From positions 496,001 to 560,000 of the forward strand of contig CAVWLO010000004.1 in assembly GCA_963755985.1 (NCBI GenBank): 64,000 nt of DNA, given 5' to 3'. A program made the translations under genes and the position numbers. The notes below the pieces were generated by a model. The model saw only the letters and a list, made by a program, of their open reading frames with translations. It ran no database searches and was not told the origin of the DNA. Positions within the stretch are counted from its first letter, which is position 1, and each line of letters opens with the position of its first letter. The stretch is from DASXMT01 sp963755985 (lineage in GTDB: Bacteria; Actinomycetota; Acidimicrobiia; Acidimicrobiales; RAAP-2). This document shows positions 25,620 to 34,857 of the stretch, piece by piece.

Positions 25620-26531
25620 ATGGCGGTACCGGCCATCCGGATGCACGGTCTATCCAAGCGATATGGGTCCTTTGACGCCTTGAGCCCGCTCGACCTCGAG
25701 GTGGCCCGGGGTGAGGTCCTCGGGTACCTCGGTCCCAACGGCGCCGGAAAGACCACCACCATTCGTCTGTTGCTCGGGCTGATCCGTCCCAGTGCCGGCG
25801 GGGCCGAGATCTTCGGCCTGGACTGCTGGCGCCGACCCGTCGAGGCTCATCGTCGTCTCGCCTACGTGCCGGGAGAGGCCAACTTGTGGCCCTCGCTCAC
25901 CGGGGCGGAAACCCTCCATCTCCTAGGCCGGGTGCACGGCCAGTTCGATCAGGTCTATCGGGGGGAGCTCATCGATCGGTTCGACTTCGACCCCTCGAAG
26001 AAGGTCCGGACCTACTCGAAGGGCAATCGCCAAAAGCTCATTCTGATTGCCGCATTGATGACCCGACCCGATCTCCTCGTTCTCGACGAGCCCACCAGCG
26101 GGCTCGATCCGATCATGGAACAGGCCTTTCGCCACTGCGTCCACGAGGCCAGCGACCGGGGGCAAACCGTGTTCTTGTCCTCGCACATCCTGAGTGAGGT
26201 CGAGGCACTCTGTACCCGGGTGGGCATCCTCCGCGCCGGGATGCTTGTCGACATCGGTACGCTGGCCGAGCTGCGCCACCTCTCCTCCCTTACCGTGGAG
26301 GCCACCTTTGATGGCTCCGTGCCCGACCTCTCCCGGGTCCCTGGCGTGACTGCCATCGAGGCTGAAGGGCGCATCGTGCGATGCCAGGTCCGTGGATCAG
26401 TGGAACCGTTGTTGAAGGTCCTGGCCGCATCCGGCGTGCATGAGCTTCTGAGCCGTGAGCCATCGCTAGAGGAGCTCTTTCTCGCCCACTACGGGAGATC
26501 GCCCGAAGTCGAGTCGGCCCATGTCGGTTGA
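25620..26531 (+). CDS. ABC transporter ATP-binding protein (ABC-2 export type)
   Basis: 303 residues. Walker A GPNGAGKTTT, signature TYSKGNRQKLILIAALM (a variant of the usual LSGGQ), Walker B LLVLDEPTSGLDP and switch LSSHILSE. The C-terminal 80 residues form the regulatory tail common in ABC-2 exporters. The start ATG at 25620 follows GAGAGG. It overlaps the permease gene by 11 bp, so the pair is translationally coupled. Typical substrates are drugs, polyketides or lipids; none can be assigned. Confidence 0.9.
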   Translation: MAVPAIRMHGLSKRYGSFDALSPLDLEVARGEVLGYLGPNGAGKTTTIRLLLGLIRPSAGGAEIFGLDCWRRPVEAHRRLAYVPGEANLWPSLTGAETLHLLGRVHGQFDQVYRGELIDRFDFDPSKKVRTYSKGNRQKLILIAALMTRPDLLVLDEPTSGLDPIMEQAFRHCVHEASDRGQTVFLSSHILSEVEALCTRVGILRAGMLVDIGTLAELRHLSSLTVEATFDGSVPDLSRVPGVTAIEAEGRIVRCQVRGSVEPLLKVLAASGVHELLSREPSLEELFLAHYGRSPEVESAHVG

Positions 26532-28170
26532 CTCGGCTATGACCACGTTGCCACCAGCCGATCGGCAGCCCGCCTCGATCATCGCCCGGGAGACGGCGCG
26601 CCGCGGTGCGCGCTCAGCCGCGCTCTGGGGAGCAGCCTTCGGCAGTTACGTGTCGATATCGGCCATCGGCTACGTGGCCAACTACAAGACGACGGCTCAA
26701 CGAGACAGTGTTGCCCAGACCTTCGGTGACAATGTCGGTATCAACGCCATCATCGGCCCGGCCCACCAGATCCAGACCGTGGCCGGGTTCACCGCCTGGC
26801 GCAGTCTCGGCGTGCTCAGCATCGTGGGTGCAGTCTGGGGGCTCCTCACGGCCACGAGGCTCCTCCGCGGCGAGGAGGACGCTGGGCGGTGGGAGCTCAT
26901 GCTCGCCGGCCAGACCACACGCCGGGGGGCAACGGTCCAAGGGCTCGCCGGGCTAGCTCTCGACGCCCTCGTCCTGTGGACGGTCACCGCGGTCATCGTC
27001 ATCGCCGTCGGGCGATCATCCGAGGTCCACATGGCCACCGGTGCCGCGCTCTTCCTGGCCACCGCGCTGGTGTCCGCCGTTGCCGTGTTCCTGGCCGTCG
27101 GAGCCCTCGCCAGTCAGCTTGCCCCGACCCGACGCCAGGCCGCCTCCTGTGCCGCCTTTGTCCTGGGGTTGGCCTACGCCTTGAGAATGGTGGCTGACTC
27201 GGGTACCAGCTTGGCCTGGCTGCGGTGGGCCACACCGCTGGGCTGGGTCGAACAGCTGCAGCCCCTCACTGCCCCCCGCCCGTGGATGCTCGTGCCCCTT
27301 GTCGGATTGGTGGCGACCCTGTCCGGCGTGACTGTCTATCTGGCCGGAATGCGTGACCTCGGGGCGAGCACCATCGCCGATCGAGGTCGCCCGAAGGACC
27401 ACACTCGGCTCCTGGCCGGACCCGGGGGGCTCACGCTGCGACTGGTCCGGCCGGCCGCGATCGGGTGGATCGTCGCCATCGCCCTGGCTGGGCTCATGAT
27501 GGGCCTCATTGCCAAGTCGGCTGGGAGGGCGCTGATGAGCTCGATGCGGGTCAGACAGTTGTTCTCTACCCTTGGCGCCCACGGAGGAGGACCATCCGCC
27601 TATCTTGGTGTGGCGTTTCTCATAGTCGCCGTGCTGGTGGCGTTGATTGCGGCCGAGCAGATCAGCGCAGCGCGAGGCGAAGAGGCAGCAGGGCGATTGG
27701 ACCACCTTCTCGTCCGTGGAGCTTCCCGCAGCTCGTGGCTCGCCGGGCGCCTGTCGGTGGCCGTCGTCGTCCTCACCATCGCCGGCCTGGCCGCCGGACT
27801 CTGCGCATGGTTCGGGGCCGCCACGCAGAACTCAGGGGTGGGGCTGGCGAACATGCTCGCCGCAGGGATCAATCTGGTTCCTCCTGCCGTATTGCTGCTC
27901 GGAATTGGCGCCTTCGTCCTCGGGTGGGCCCCCCGAACGGCATCGGGTGCGGTCTATGCCCTCCTCGCCTGGTCCTTCCTGATCGCGCTCATCGGGGGAA
28001 TCGTCCGGATCAACCACTGGCTCTTGGATACCTCGGTCTTTCACCAGATGGCCGCGGCGCCGGCCACCGGGCCGGACTGGCCCAACAACGGGATCCTCGT
28101 CGGCCTGGGAGCAATGGCAGCCCTGCTCGGCGGCATCGGATTGCGCCGACGTGACCTGGCTGAGGCGTGA
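26521..28170 (+). CDS. ABC-2 type permease (antibiotic exporter-like)
   Basis: 549 residues with about twelve hydrophobic segments arranged as two halves of six, as in the actinobacterial 'exporter of polyketide antibiotics' permeases. Cytoplasmic motifs such as RLLRGEEDAGRWELMLAGQT and ISAARGEEAAGRLDHLLVRG, one in each half, are characteristic of that family. The ATG at 26521 overlaps the ATPase; a second ATG at 26539 is possible. It forms a two-component exporter with the preceding gene. Confidence 0.85.
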   Translation: MSVDSAMTTLPPADRQPASIIARETARRGARSAALWGAAFGSYVSISAIGYVANYKTTAQRDSVAQTFGDNVGINAIIGPAHQIQTVAGFTAWRSLGVLSIVGAVWGLLTATRLLRGEEDAGRWELMLAGQTTRRGATVQGLAGLALDALVLWTVTAVIVIAVGRSSEVHMATGAALFLATALVSAVAVFLAVGALASQLAPTRRQAASCAAFVLGLAYALRMVADSGTSLAWLRWATPLGWVEQLQPLTAPRPWMLVPLVGLVATLSGVTVYLAGMRDLGASTIADRGRPKDHTRLLAGPGGLTLRLVRPAAIGWIVAIALAGLMMGLIAKSAGRALMSSMRVRQLFSTLGAHGGGPSAYLGVAFLIVAVLVALIAAEQISAARGEEAAGRLDHLLVRGASRSSWLAGRLSVAVVVLTIAGLAAGLCAWFGAATQNSGVGLANMLAAGINLVPPAVLLLGIGAFVLGWAPRTASGAVYALLAWSFLIALIGGIVRINHWLLDTSVFHQMAAAPATGPDWPNNGILVGLGAMAALLGGIGLRRRDLAEA

Positions 28171-28293
28171 CCATCCGGCGCCGGCAAGCGGCATGAGGCC
28201 CATCGGGCCGGGCGCCCCGGCGAGGGCCAAGACGTTCGTCACATGTGACCAACGGCACTTGTCACCACCCAGCGTGCCCACCACACTGGCACC

Positions 28294-28773
28294 ATGACCA
28301 GTTCACACGATGCACCACCGAGCGAAGCTACCGCGACGGCAGGGTCCGCTGAGGAGCGTGAGCTCGAAGAGATCAGCGAGGAGGACTGCTTCGCCCTGTT
28401 GAGCGGCCAGGACCTCGGTCGCCTGGCTGTCGTTCGGGAGGGCCAGCCGGAGATCTTCCCGGTCAATTATGCCCTCGACGGCCACACGGTGGTCATCAGG
28501 ACGCAACCAGGACTCAAGTTGTCCTATGCGGCATTGGCCCGAGTGGCATTTGAGGTCGAGGACATCGATACCAAACGCAGAGAGGGGTGGGTGGTGGTGG
28601 TGAAGGGCCACGGTGAGGACATCACCGAGGCCATGGATCCACGGTCGGAGCACGCTCGGGCCACGCCGGTTCGCCCATGGGTGAGCGGCGCCCACGAGAG
28701 CCACATCGTCATCGCCCGACCGGTCGTTTCGGGAAGGCGCCTCCGTAGTCGCCCTCTTCCACCCCCTCAATGA
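28294..28773 (+). CDS. PPOX-class flavin-binding protein
   Basis: 159 residues of the pyridoxamine-5'-phosphate oxidase-like split-barrel superfamily. The core LGRLAVVREGQPEIFPVNYA, then DGHTVVIRTQPGLKLSY and VAFEVEDID, is the FMN/F420-binding pattern of small PPOX proteins. It ends with WVSGAHESHIVIARPVVSG. Similar proteins such as Rv3129 belong to the mycobacterial DosR regulon, which fits the surrounding genes. A poor match to the DosR-like pattern (GTGACCAACGGCAC at 28245-28258) lies 36 bp upstream. Confidence 0.82.
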   Translation: MTSSHDAPPSEATATAGSAEERELEEISEEDCFALLSGQDLGRLAVVREGQPEIFPVNYALDGHTVVIRTQPGLKLSYAALARVAFEVEDIDTKRREGWVVVVKGHGEDITEAMDPRSEHARATPVRPWVSGAHESHIVIARPVVSGRRLRSRPLPPPQ

Positions 28774-28834
28774 CAACCGGCGGAACATCCGAGCACATGC
28801 AGAGCCTGACCGCCCTCATCCGACGCGACGACAA

Positions 28835-29692
28835 ATGGCCCGGTCGGGTGCGACCGTGAGTCCCGGTCCGGGCCCCGGGCATGCCACCACCCCTGATGTG
28901 CTGCTCGATCACCCTTCGGAGACGCCGCCGCCGGTTCTTCCGCTCGGGCATATCGATGCGGTCATCTTCGATATGGATGGCGTCGTCACCGATACCGGAC
29001 AGCTACATGCCCAATGTTGGAAGGAGGTCTTCGACACCTTTCTTCAGTCCCTATCCGGCGACACCGGGCAGCCCTTCCGACCGTTCACCATCGACGATTA
29101 CTCCCAGTACGTAGACGGCAAGCCGCGCTACGACGGTGTCAACGCCTTTTTGGCCTCGCGACAGATCTCACTGGAGCAAGGCGATGCTGCGGACCCACCC
29201 GGGCTACGGACTGTCTGCGGACTGGGAAACCTCAAGTCCCGGCGGTTCGAAGAGGCTCTCGCCGGTCAAGGGGTGGAACCCTTCGAGTCGACCATTGCCC
29301 TGATCCGTCTCCTGCGCTCGCATGGGGTCCGGACCGCCTTGATCTCATCGAGCCGTCACGTCTCGATGATCGTGGCGTCCCTCGGTATTGCCGACCTCTT
29401 CGACGTCATCGTGGACGGAAAGGACGCGGCGACGCTCGAGCTGCCGGGGAAGCCTGATCCCGCCATCTTCCTCACCGCGGCGCGGGCCCTCGGTGTCGAC
29501 TCATGTCGGGCTGTCGTCGTGGAAGATGCCCTCGCCGGGGTGGAGGCCGGCCGCCGGGGTGGCTTCTCCATGGTCGTGGGGGTCAACCGAACGGGCCAGG
29601 CAAGGGCACTGCGGGAGCACGGAGCCGATGTCGTGGTGAACGACCTGGCCGACATCGAGCTGGGCGAGACCGGCCTACCGGTGCCACGATGA
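28835..29692 (+). CDS. pgmB: Beta-phosphoglucomutase-like HAD phosphatase/mutase
   Basis: 285 residues. HAD motif I is AVIFDMDGVVTDT (nucleophile Asp and acid/base Asp), motif II is TALISSSRH, the lysine motif is LPGKPDPAIF and motif III/IV is VVVEDALAGVEAG. The cap includes the YDGVNAFLASR segment typical of beta-phosphoglucomutase. It would convert beta-glucose 1-phosphate to glucose 6-phosphate. It overlaps the GH65 phosphorylase gene by an ATGA junction, and that enzyme produces its substrate. About 35 N-terminal residues before the domain are low-complexity, so the start may be later. Confidence 0.88.
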   Translation: MARSGATVSPGPGPGHATTPDVLLDHPSETPPPVLPLGHIDAVIFDMDGVVTDTGQLHAQCWKEVFDTFLQSLSGDTGQPFRPFTIDDYSQYVDGKPRYDGVNAFLASRQISLEQGDAADPPGLRTVCGLGNLKSRRFEEALAGQGVEPFESTIALIRLLRSHGVRTALISSSRHVSMIVASLGIADLFDVIVDGKDAATLELPGKPDPAIFLTAARALGVDSCRAVVVEDALAGVEAGRRGGFSMVVGVNRTGQARALREHGADVVVNDLADIELGETGLPVPR

Positions 29693-32136
29693 CCATGCAG
29701 TCGACGGGTGACGCCGAAGTGGAACCCGAAGAGGTGGACGAATGGACCCTGAGCTACGGGCGATTCGACCCCGACCACGAGGGCCTGCGTGAGGCACTGT
29801 GCACTCTGGGCAACGGATACTTTGCCACCCGGGGTTCGGCACCCGAGGCCGTTGCCGATGGGATCCATTATCCGGGGACCTATGTTGCCGGCCTGTACGA
29901 CCGATGCTCGACCATGATCGCCGATCGCTCCGTCGAGAACGAGAGCATCGTCAACCTGCCGAACTGGCTGGTCATGGAGTTCCGGTTCGACGACGGTCCA
30001 TGGTTCGATCCGGCTGCCCTGGAGGTCCTGGAGCACCGCCAGGACCTAAACCTCCGTCAGGCGACGCTGCGCCGAACCCTGCACGTCCGAGACGGGGCCG
30101 GACGAGTGACCCAGGTCGAGCAGGAGCGATTCGTCTCGATGTCCGACTCGCATGTCGCCGGCCTGAAGACGGTCATCCGGGCCGAGAACTGGTCGGGTCG
30201 ACTCACCGTTCGCTCCGGCCTCGACGGGCGGATCGTCAATGCCGGTGTCGCTCGATACCGGCAGTTCGACGATCGCCACCTCGACGACATCCAGGTGGGT
30301 GCGATCGACGATGAGACCATCGCCCTGAGCGCCCGCACCCGCCAATCGAAGGTTGGGATCGCCGAAGCGGCCAGGACCCGGATAGCCCGGGAGGGCACCC
30401 CACTCGTCTCTCAGAGACGAGTGGTGGAGGAGCCCGGGTTCATCGCCCACGAATTGACTCTGGACATCGGGCCTTCCCAGGCGATCACCATCGAGAAGGT
30501 GGTGACCCTCTTCACCTCGAAGGACCGCTCGATCAGCGAACCCTGGGTCGATGCCTGCGCCTGGGTCGGGCGCGTCGAGAGCTTTGACGACCTCCTGAAC
30601 CGCCACGTCCGGGACTGGGATCACCTGTGGAACCGATTCTCACTGGAGTTGGAGGACGGCAGAGGCCTGACGCTGTTGACGCTGCGCCTGCACGTCTTCC
30701 ACCTGCTCCAGACCACCTCCCGGAATACCCTGGACCTAGACGTGGGTGTGCCTGCTCGTGGCCTGCACGGGGAGGCCTACCGGGGTCACGTCTTTTGGGA
30801 CGAACTGTTCATCTTCCCGTATCTCAACCTCCACCTCCCCGAGCTGGTGCGATCACTCCTGTTGTACCGGTACCGGCGGCTACCCGAAGCACGATGGGCA
30901 GCCCGGCAGGCCGGTTTCCGGGGAGCGATGTTCCCTTGGCAGAGCGGCAGCAGCGGTCGCGAAGAGTCCCAGGTCATGCACCTCAATCCCCTCTCGGGCG
31001 ACTGGATGCCTGACGCGTCTCATCTTCAGCGGCACATCAATGCGGCCATCGCCTACAACGTCTGGGGCCACTACCAGGCAACCGGAGATATCGACTTCAT
31101 GGCCACCTATGGGGCCGAGATGATCTTCGAGATCTGCCGCTTCTGGGCCAGTGTCGCCACCTACAACCGAGAGCTCGATCGGTACGAGATACTCGGTGTG
31201 ATGGGTCCAGACGAGTACCACGACGGCTATCCCGGGGCCGCGCAACCCGGACTGGACAACAACGCCTACACCAACATCATGGCCGTCTGGGTCCTCGGTC
31301 GCGGTCTCGAGCTGATCGGGCTCCTGCCCGAGCCCCGGCGAAGCGAGCTCCGAGAGAGGCTGTCCATCGACGACGGCGAGCTCGCTCGATGGGCGGACAT
31401 CACCCACAAGATGCGGGTGATCTTCCACTCGGACGGGGTCATCAGCCAGTTCGAAGGCTACGAACAACTGGCCGAACTGGATTGGACGACGTACCGCGCC
31501 CGCTATGGCGACATATCCCGGCTCGACCGGATCCTTGAGCAGGAACACGACTCGCCCAACGCCTACAAGCTATCGAAGCAGGCCGATGTGCTGATGCTTC
31601 TCTACCTGCTCTCGACCGAAGAACTCGGTGCGATCTTCGAGCGGCTCGGCTACCCATTCGAGCCCGATGCCGTCCCGCGCCTGGTTGACTACTACATGCA
31701 GCGAACGTCACACGGATCGACCCTCAGCAAGGTGGTGCACGCGTGGGTGCTGTCGCGATCCGATCGCGAGCAATCGTGGACGTTCTTTGAAGACGCACTA
31801 CGGAGCGACCTCGACGACACCCAGGGGGGAACGACGGCCGAGGGAATCCACCTGGGCGCAATGGCCGGATCGGTTGACCTCCTCCAGCGCTGCTATCTGG
31901 GCATCGAGACACGCGATGACGTCCTCTGGCTGAATCCCCTACTTCCGACCGAAGTTCGGAGCTTGACCCTTGATGTGCGCTATCGGCGAAGATGGCTCAA
32001 CCTCGTTGTCTCCAAAGGCGAACTGACCGTCGAAGCACAGGAACTGGGCGAAGGAACGGTCCGGGTGGGCTTGGACGGGGAGATCGTCGAACTGCACCCT
32101 GGCGAACTCCGGCGACTGGATATCAGCGGTCACTGA
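29689..32136 (+). CDS. Glycoside hydrolase family 65 phosphorylase (trehalose/maltose/kojibiose type)
   Basis: 815 residues, full length. After the N-terminal beta-sandwich (LGNGYFATRGSAPEAVADG), the (alpha/alpha)6 barrel shows HVFWDELFIFPYLNLHLPE, MFPWQSGSSGREES and GVMGPDEYHDG with the general-acid glutamate. KLSKQADVLMLLY and RTSHGSTLSKVVHAWV form the phosphate site. It cleaves an alpha-glucosidic disaccharide with phosphate to beta-glucose 1-phosphate, which the coupled beta-phosphoglucomutase then isomerises. Trehalose is a likely substrate in an actinobacterium, but kojibiose or maltose cannot be excluded. Phosphorolysis saves one ATP, useful under energy limitation. Confidence 0.9.
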   Translation: MTMQSTGDAEVEPEEVDEWTLSYGRFDPDHEGLREALCTLGNGYFATRGSAPEAVADGIHYPGTYVAGLYDRCSTMIADRSVENESIVNLPNWLVMEFRFDDGPWFDPAALEVLEHRQDLNLRQATLRRTLHVRDGAGRVTQVEQERFVSMSDSHVAGLKTVIRAENWSGRLTVRSGLDGRIVNAGVARYRQFDDRHLDDIQVGAIDDETIALSARTRQSKVGIAEAARTRIAREGTPLVSQRRVVEEPGFIAHELTLDIGPSQAITIEKVVTLFTSKDRSISEPWVDACAWVGRVESFDDLLNRHVRDWDHLWNRFSLELEDGRGLTLLTLRLHVFHLLQTTSRNTLDLDVGVPARGLHGEAYRGHVFWDELFIFPYLNLHLPELVRSLLLYRYRRLPEARWAARQAGFRGAMFPWQSGSSGREESQVMHLNPLSGDWMPDASHLQRHINAAIAYNVWGHYQATGDIDFMATYGAEMIFEICRFWASVATYNRELDRYEILGVMGPDEYHDGYPGAAQPGLDNNAYTNIMAVWVLGRGLELIGLLPEPRRSELRERLSIDDGELARWADITHKMRVIFHSDGVISQFEGYEQLAELDWTTYRARYGDISRLDRILEQEHDSPNAYKLSKQADVLMLLYLLSTEELGAIFERLGYPFEPDAVPRLVDYYMQRTSHGSTLSKVVHAWVLSRSDREQSWTFFEDALRSDLDDTQGGTTAEGIHLGAMAGSVDLLQRCYLGIETRDDVLWLNPLLPTEVRSLTLDVRYRRRWLNLVVSKGELTVEAQELGEGTVRVGLDGEIVELHPGELRRLDISGH

Positions 32137-32526
32137 CCGTGGAGCCAGCAGATGATCGGCTTCCGCCGGAAGCCCCGAAGCATCGTTGCCGACGAGGCCG
32201 GTAACGTCGCCGGAGACCCAGCCCGTTGACCGGGAGAGGCGGCCGCCTCCAGACTGGACCAGCCTGCGAACCTCGGCTAGCGCAGCGGCTAATGTCGCGT
32301 GAGCACGCTGATCGGTGAGACAGACGCCCTTGGTATCCAAGCTGAAATGGCGACCGCCCTCTTCGATCAATTCGACGACCAAAGAGGCCAAGATCGCAGC
32401 CGTGGCATCGTCAAGCGTGCCCGAGAGGCGGATGCTGATCGACGGACCACAGCCATCGACCCAGATCTCGAGGGCTACGTCATTCCGCCATGACAGCTCG
32501 TTCGACAAGAGGTCAGTCGTGCTCAT
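31939..32526 (-). CDS. STAS-domain-like protein, C-terminal tail antisense to the phosphorylase
   Basis: 195 codons from ATG 32526. SISIRLSGTLDDATAAILAS, then HFSLDTKGVCLTDQRAHATL and ALAEVRRLVQSGGGRL fit the STAS fold of anti-sigma-factor antagonists, although the phosphorylatable serine position is unclear. The first in-frame stop is only at 31939, so the last 65 or so residues are encoded antisense to the end of the GH65 gene and look unlike protein. Either the original stop was lost or a frameshift ended the gene near 32150. Regulation of a sigma factor is an inference from the fold alone. Confidence 0.45.
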   Translation of the reverse strand: MSTTDLLSNELSWRNDVALEIWVDGCGPSISIRLSGTLDDATAAILASLVVELIEEGGRHFSLDTKGVCLTDQRAHATLAAALAEVRRLVQSGGGRLSRSTGWVSGDVTGLVGNDASGLPAEADHLLAPRSVTADIQSPEFARVQFDDLPVQAHPDRSFAQFLCFDGQFAFGDNEVEPSSPIAHIKGQAPNFGRK

Positions 32527-32705
32527 GGCCTGCACAGACCAGACGCGCCCGCCATCGACACCTTCCGCTTCGTTCGGAACCTCGGGCACGTACCGTCCCG
32601 TCCAAAAGGAACAGCTGCCCTGTCCGCTCCAGGACCCAAGAGATGCTTCCCCGCCGCGACCACCCCTTAGGCCCATGGCCACGAGTGCTTAGGCAAAACA
32701 CGATG

Positions 32706-33737
32706 TCAGATCTCCGGAACCCCTTGACCGCTGGCCGCGGTGCCGACGATGGCGGCCAGGTCGGCCAGCCGGCTCGAATAGCCCGCCTCGTTGTCGTACC
32801 AACCCAGCACCTTGACCAGGCTTCCATGCGCCATTGTCAACTCCGAGTCAAAGACACACGAGGCCGCCGAGCCCAGGATGTCGGAAGAAACGAGCGGGTC
32901 GTCCGAGTATTCCAACAGTCCGACCAGGCGTCCCGATTGGGCGGCGGTGCGGTAGGCCTCCTTGATCTCGGGCACGCCCGGGGTGGCCCGTAGGTTGGCG
33001 ACGAGGTCGGTGATCGAAGCGTCCGGCACCGGGACCCGAAGAGCCAAGCCGTCGAGATGGCCGGCCACGCTCGGAAGCACCATGCCGGTGGCACGGGCAG
33101 CCCCGGTCGTAGTCGGGACGATGTTGATAGCGGCGCCTCTCGACCGCCGTGGGTCTTTGTGCAGGGAGTCGACCAAGCTCTGATCACCGGTGTAGGCGTG
33201 GACCGTCGTCATGAACCCGTCTTCGATACCGAAGGCGTCATCGAGGACCTTGGCCAGAACGGCGAGGCAGTTCGTCGTGCACGACGCATTCGAGACGACG
33301 AAGTCATGGGCGGGGTCGAACTCCTCGTCGTTGACCCCGACGACCAGCGTATTGTCGGCGTCGCCCGACGGGGCCGAGATCAGCACCCGGGACGCCCCCG
33401 CCTCTAGATGGGCCGCGGCCTTTTGGCGGCCCGTGTTGTGCCCTGTGGACTCAATGACCACATCGATACCCAGTTCGTGCCAGGGCAGCGCCTTCGGATC
33501 AGGTTCAGCCAGCATGGAGATCGACCTGGTGCCGACCTCCATGACATTCCCATCGACCCTGACCGCCTCGGGATAGCGACCGTGCACCGAGTCTCGGGCG
33601 AATAGCCGGGCCAGCGCTGCCGGCGCACCCAGGTCATTGATAGCGACCACCTCCAAAGGGTGCGTCGAAGTGAGAGCGGCCCGAAGGAAGGACCGACCCG
33701 TTCGGCCAAATCCATTGATTGCCACCCGCACCGTCAT
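32706..33737 (-). CDS. gap: Glyceraldehyde-3-phosphate dehydrogenase, type I
   Basis: 343 residues. It begins VRVAINGFGRTGRSFLRAA (NAD site) with the adenosine-binding aspartate in VVAINDLGAP. The catalytic region SNASCTTNCLAVLAK is intact, as are TTVHAYTGDQSLVDS, NIVPTTTGAA and the C-terminal WYDNEAGYSSRL. It catalyses the NAD-dependent oxidative phosphorylation of GAP in glycolysis or the reverse reaction. Phosphoglycerate kinase and triosephosphate isomerase, its usual partners, are not adjacent, so this may be a second, condition-specific copy. A DosR-like box lies 74-87 bp upstream of the start. Confidence 0.95.
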   Translation of the reverse strand: MTVRVAINGFGRTGRSFLRAALTSTHPLEVVAINDLGAPAALARLFARDSVHGRYPEAVRVDGNVMEVGTRSISMLAEPDPKALPWHELGIDVVIESTGHNTGRQKAAAHLEAGASRVLISAPSGDADNTLVVGVNDEEFDPAHDFVVSNASCTTNCLAVLAKVLDDAFGIEDGFMTTVHAYTGDQSLVDSLHKDPRRSRGAAINIVPTTTGAARATGMVLPSVAGHLDGLALRVPVPDASITDLVANLRATPGVPEIKEAYRTAAQSGRLVGLLEYSDDPLVSSDILGSAASCVFDSELTMAHGSLVKVLGWYDNEAGYSSRLADLAAIVGTAASGQGVPEI

Positions 33738-33810
33738 CGGGAACCTCCGTCGCTCGTTGGGCCTCCTGACCCGGTACCACCATCATCTTCCTGTTGCCGT
33801 GGCACCGATA

Positions 33811-33824
33811 GGGCCAAACGTCCT
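33811..33824. promoter_or_regulatory. DosR-like box B (GGGCCAAACGTCCT)
   Basis: 14-bp core in the 202-bp gap between divergent gap (start 33737) and the hydrolase-like gene (start 33940), so it could serve both. It fits the pattern GGGNC-N-WW-N-GNCCN without mismatch. Confidence 0.65.
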
Positions 33825-33939
33825 TACCGAGGGGGGCACGGAGGGCCAGATCGGCCAGATGATCCCTCAGTCGAGATCGGTCCCCATTCGGGGACTTCCG
33901 GCCCTGGTGGACACGGCACGGCACGGACAGAGTGATTCC

Positions 33940-34797
33940 ATGAGCGAAGACGACCATGGGAGCGAAAGAGGTGTGGAGTATCCACGTCTACCGGGGAGCT
34001 CCCGCGGGTCCGTCACCCCGACGAAGACGAAACCATCGTCGCACCCGGTGGATCGACACGTGGTCATTCCCGTCGACGGGCTCAAACTGCCCGGACTCTT
34101 GAGTGTTCCTGTCCGCAAGCAGGGGACCGTCATCTTCGCCCATAGCAGTGATAGCGATCGAAGAAGCCCACGCAATCTATCGATCGCCCGATCGCTACAG
34201 AGCATCGGCCTGTCCACGCTGCTCTTCGATCTCCTGGCCCCGGAAGAAGCCGGCCATCGTCGCACGTCCCTTGACATCGAGCTCATCGGCACTCGCCTGC
34301 TGGCGGCCACTGAGTGGGTCCGGAGACTGGACGATGTCGGCTGGTCACCGTGTGGCCTGTTCGGGACGGGGACCGGCGGAGCCGGCGCCCTCTGGGCCGC
34401 TGCCGCTGGAGCGGTCGACATTGGTGCGGTCGTCTCACGGGGTGGCTGCCTCGATCTCATAGGCAACCGGTTGCCTCTGGTGCGGTGTCCCACATTGTTC
34501 ATCGTCGGAGCGGATGATGCTGACATCTTGCCGGCACATCGCCGCGCCGCCTCCCACCTCCAGTGTCCGTACCAGATGGCCACGGTTCCCGGATCCACCC
34601 CCTCGTTCGAAGAAGCCGGGGTGCTCGGGACCGTGGCCCGACTGGCATGCCAGTGGTTCGACGAGTTCCTCCTGGACAGGAAGGACGACGCAACCCCATG
34701 TCGAAGATACGGGGGGCGGGACGACGGGCCCGATGGCGTCGGGCCTATCCGGGCCACGATGGCCGAGTCGGGCCGCACGCGGCGGTCTCGCCCATGA
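33940..34797 (+). CDS. Dienelactone-hydrolase-like protein lacking catalytic residues
   Basis: 285 residues with the alpha/beta hydrolase fold (TVIFAHSSDSDRRSPRNLSI, then STLLFDLLAPEEA). It is homologous to the hydrolase half of the fusion at 46435-47808. The nucleophile elbow, FGASTGSAAA in the fusion, reads FGTGTGGAGA here, so the serine is replaced by glycine. The catalytic-histidine region VPRAAHLFEEPG reads VPGSTPSFEEAG, losing the histidine. The acid loop VGADDADIL is kept. The frame is intact, so the protein is probably made but cannot hydrolyse by the usual mechanism; a binding or regulatory role is likely. The start at 33940 is a choice among several ATGs. Confidence 0.78.
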   Translation: MSEDDHGSERGVEYPRLPGSSRGSVTPTKTKPSSHPVDRHVVIPVDGLKLPGLLSVPVRKQGTVIFAHSSDSDRRSPRNLSIARSLQSIGLSTLLFDLLAPEEAGHRRTSLDIELIGTRLLAATEWVRRLDDVGWSPCGLFGTGTGGAGALWAAAAGAVDIGAVVSRGGCLDLIGNRLPLVRCPTLFIVGADDADILPAHRRAASHLQCPYQMATVPGSTPSFEEAGVLGTVARLACQWFDEFLLDRKDDATPCRRYGGRDDGPDGVGPIRATMAESGRTRRSRP

Positions 34798-34857
34798 GGT
34801 CACCCACCGGACCGACCGACTCCCATTCGCCATGGTGAGCATCGAGAGGGCGCCAGG

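Noticed and set aside
28245..28258. GTGACCAACGGCAC as a DosR-like box for the PPOX gene
   Set aside because: Two mismatches in conserved G/C positions; not strong enough to list as a site, although the position 36 bp before the start is suggestive.
32669..32682. AGGCCCATGGCCAC as a DosR-like box for the STAS-like gene
   Set aside because: Two mismatches and an ordinary GGCC-rich context; the spacing of about 145 bp to the start is less convincing.
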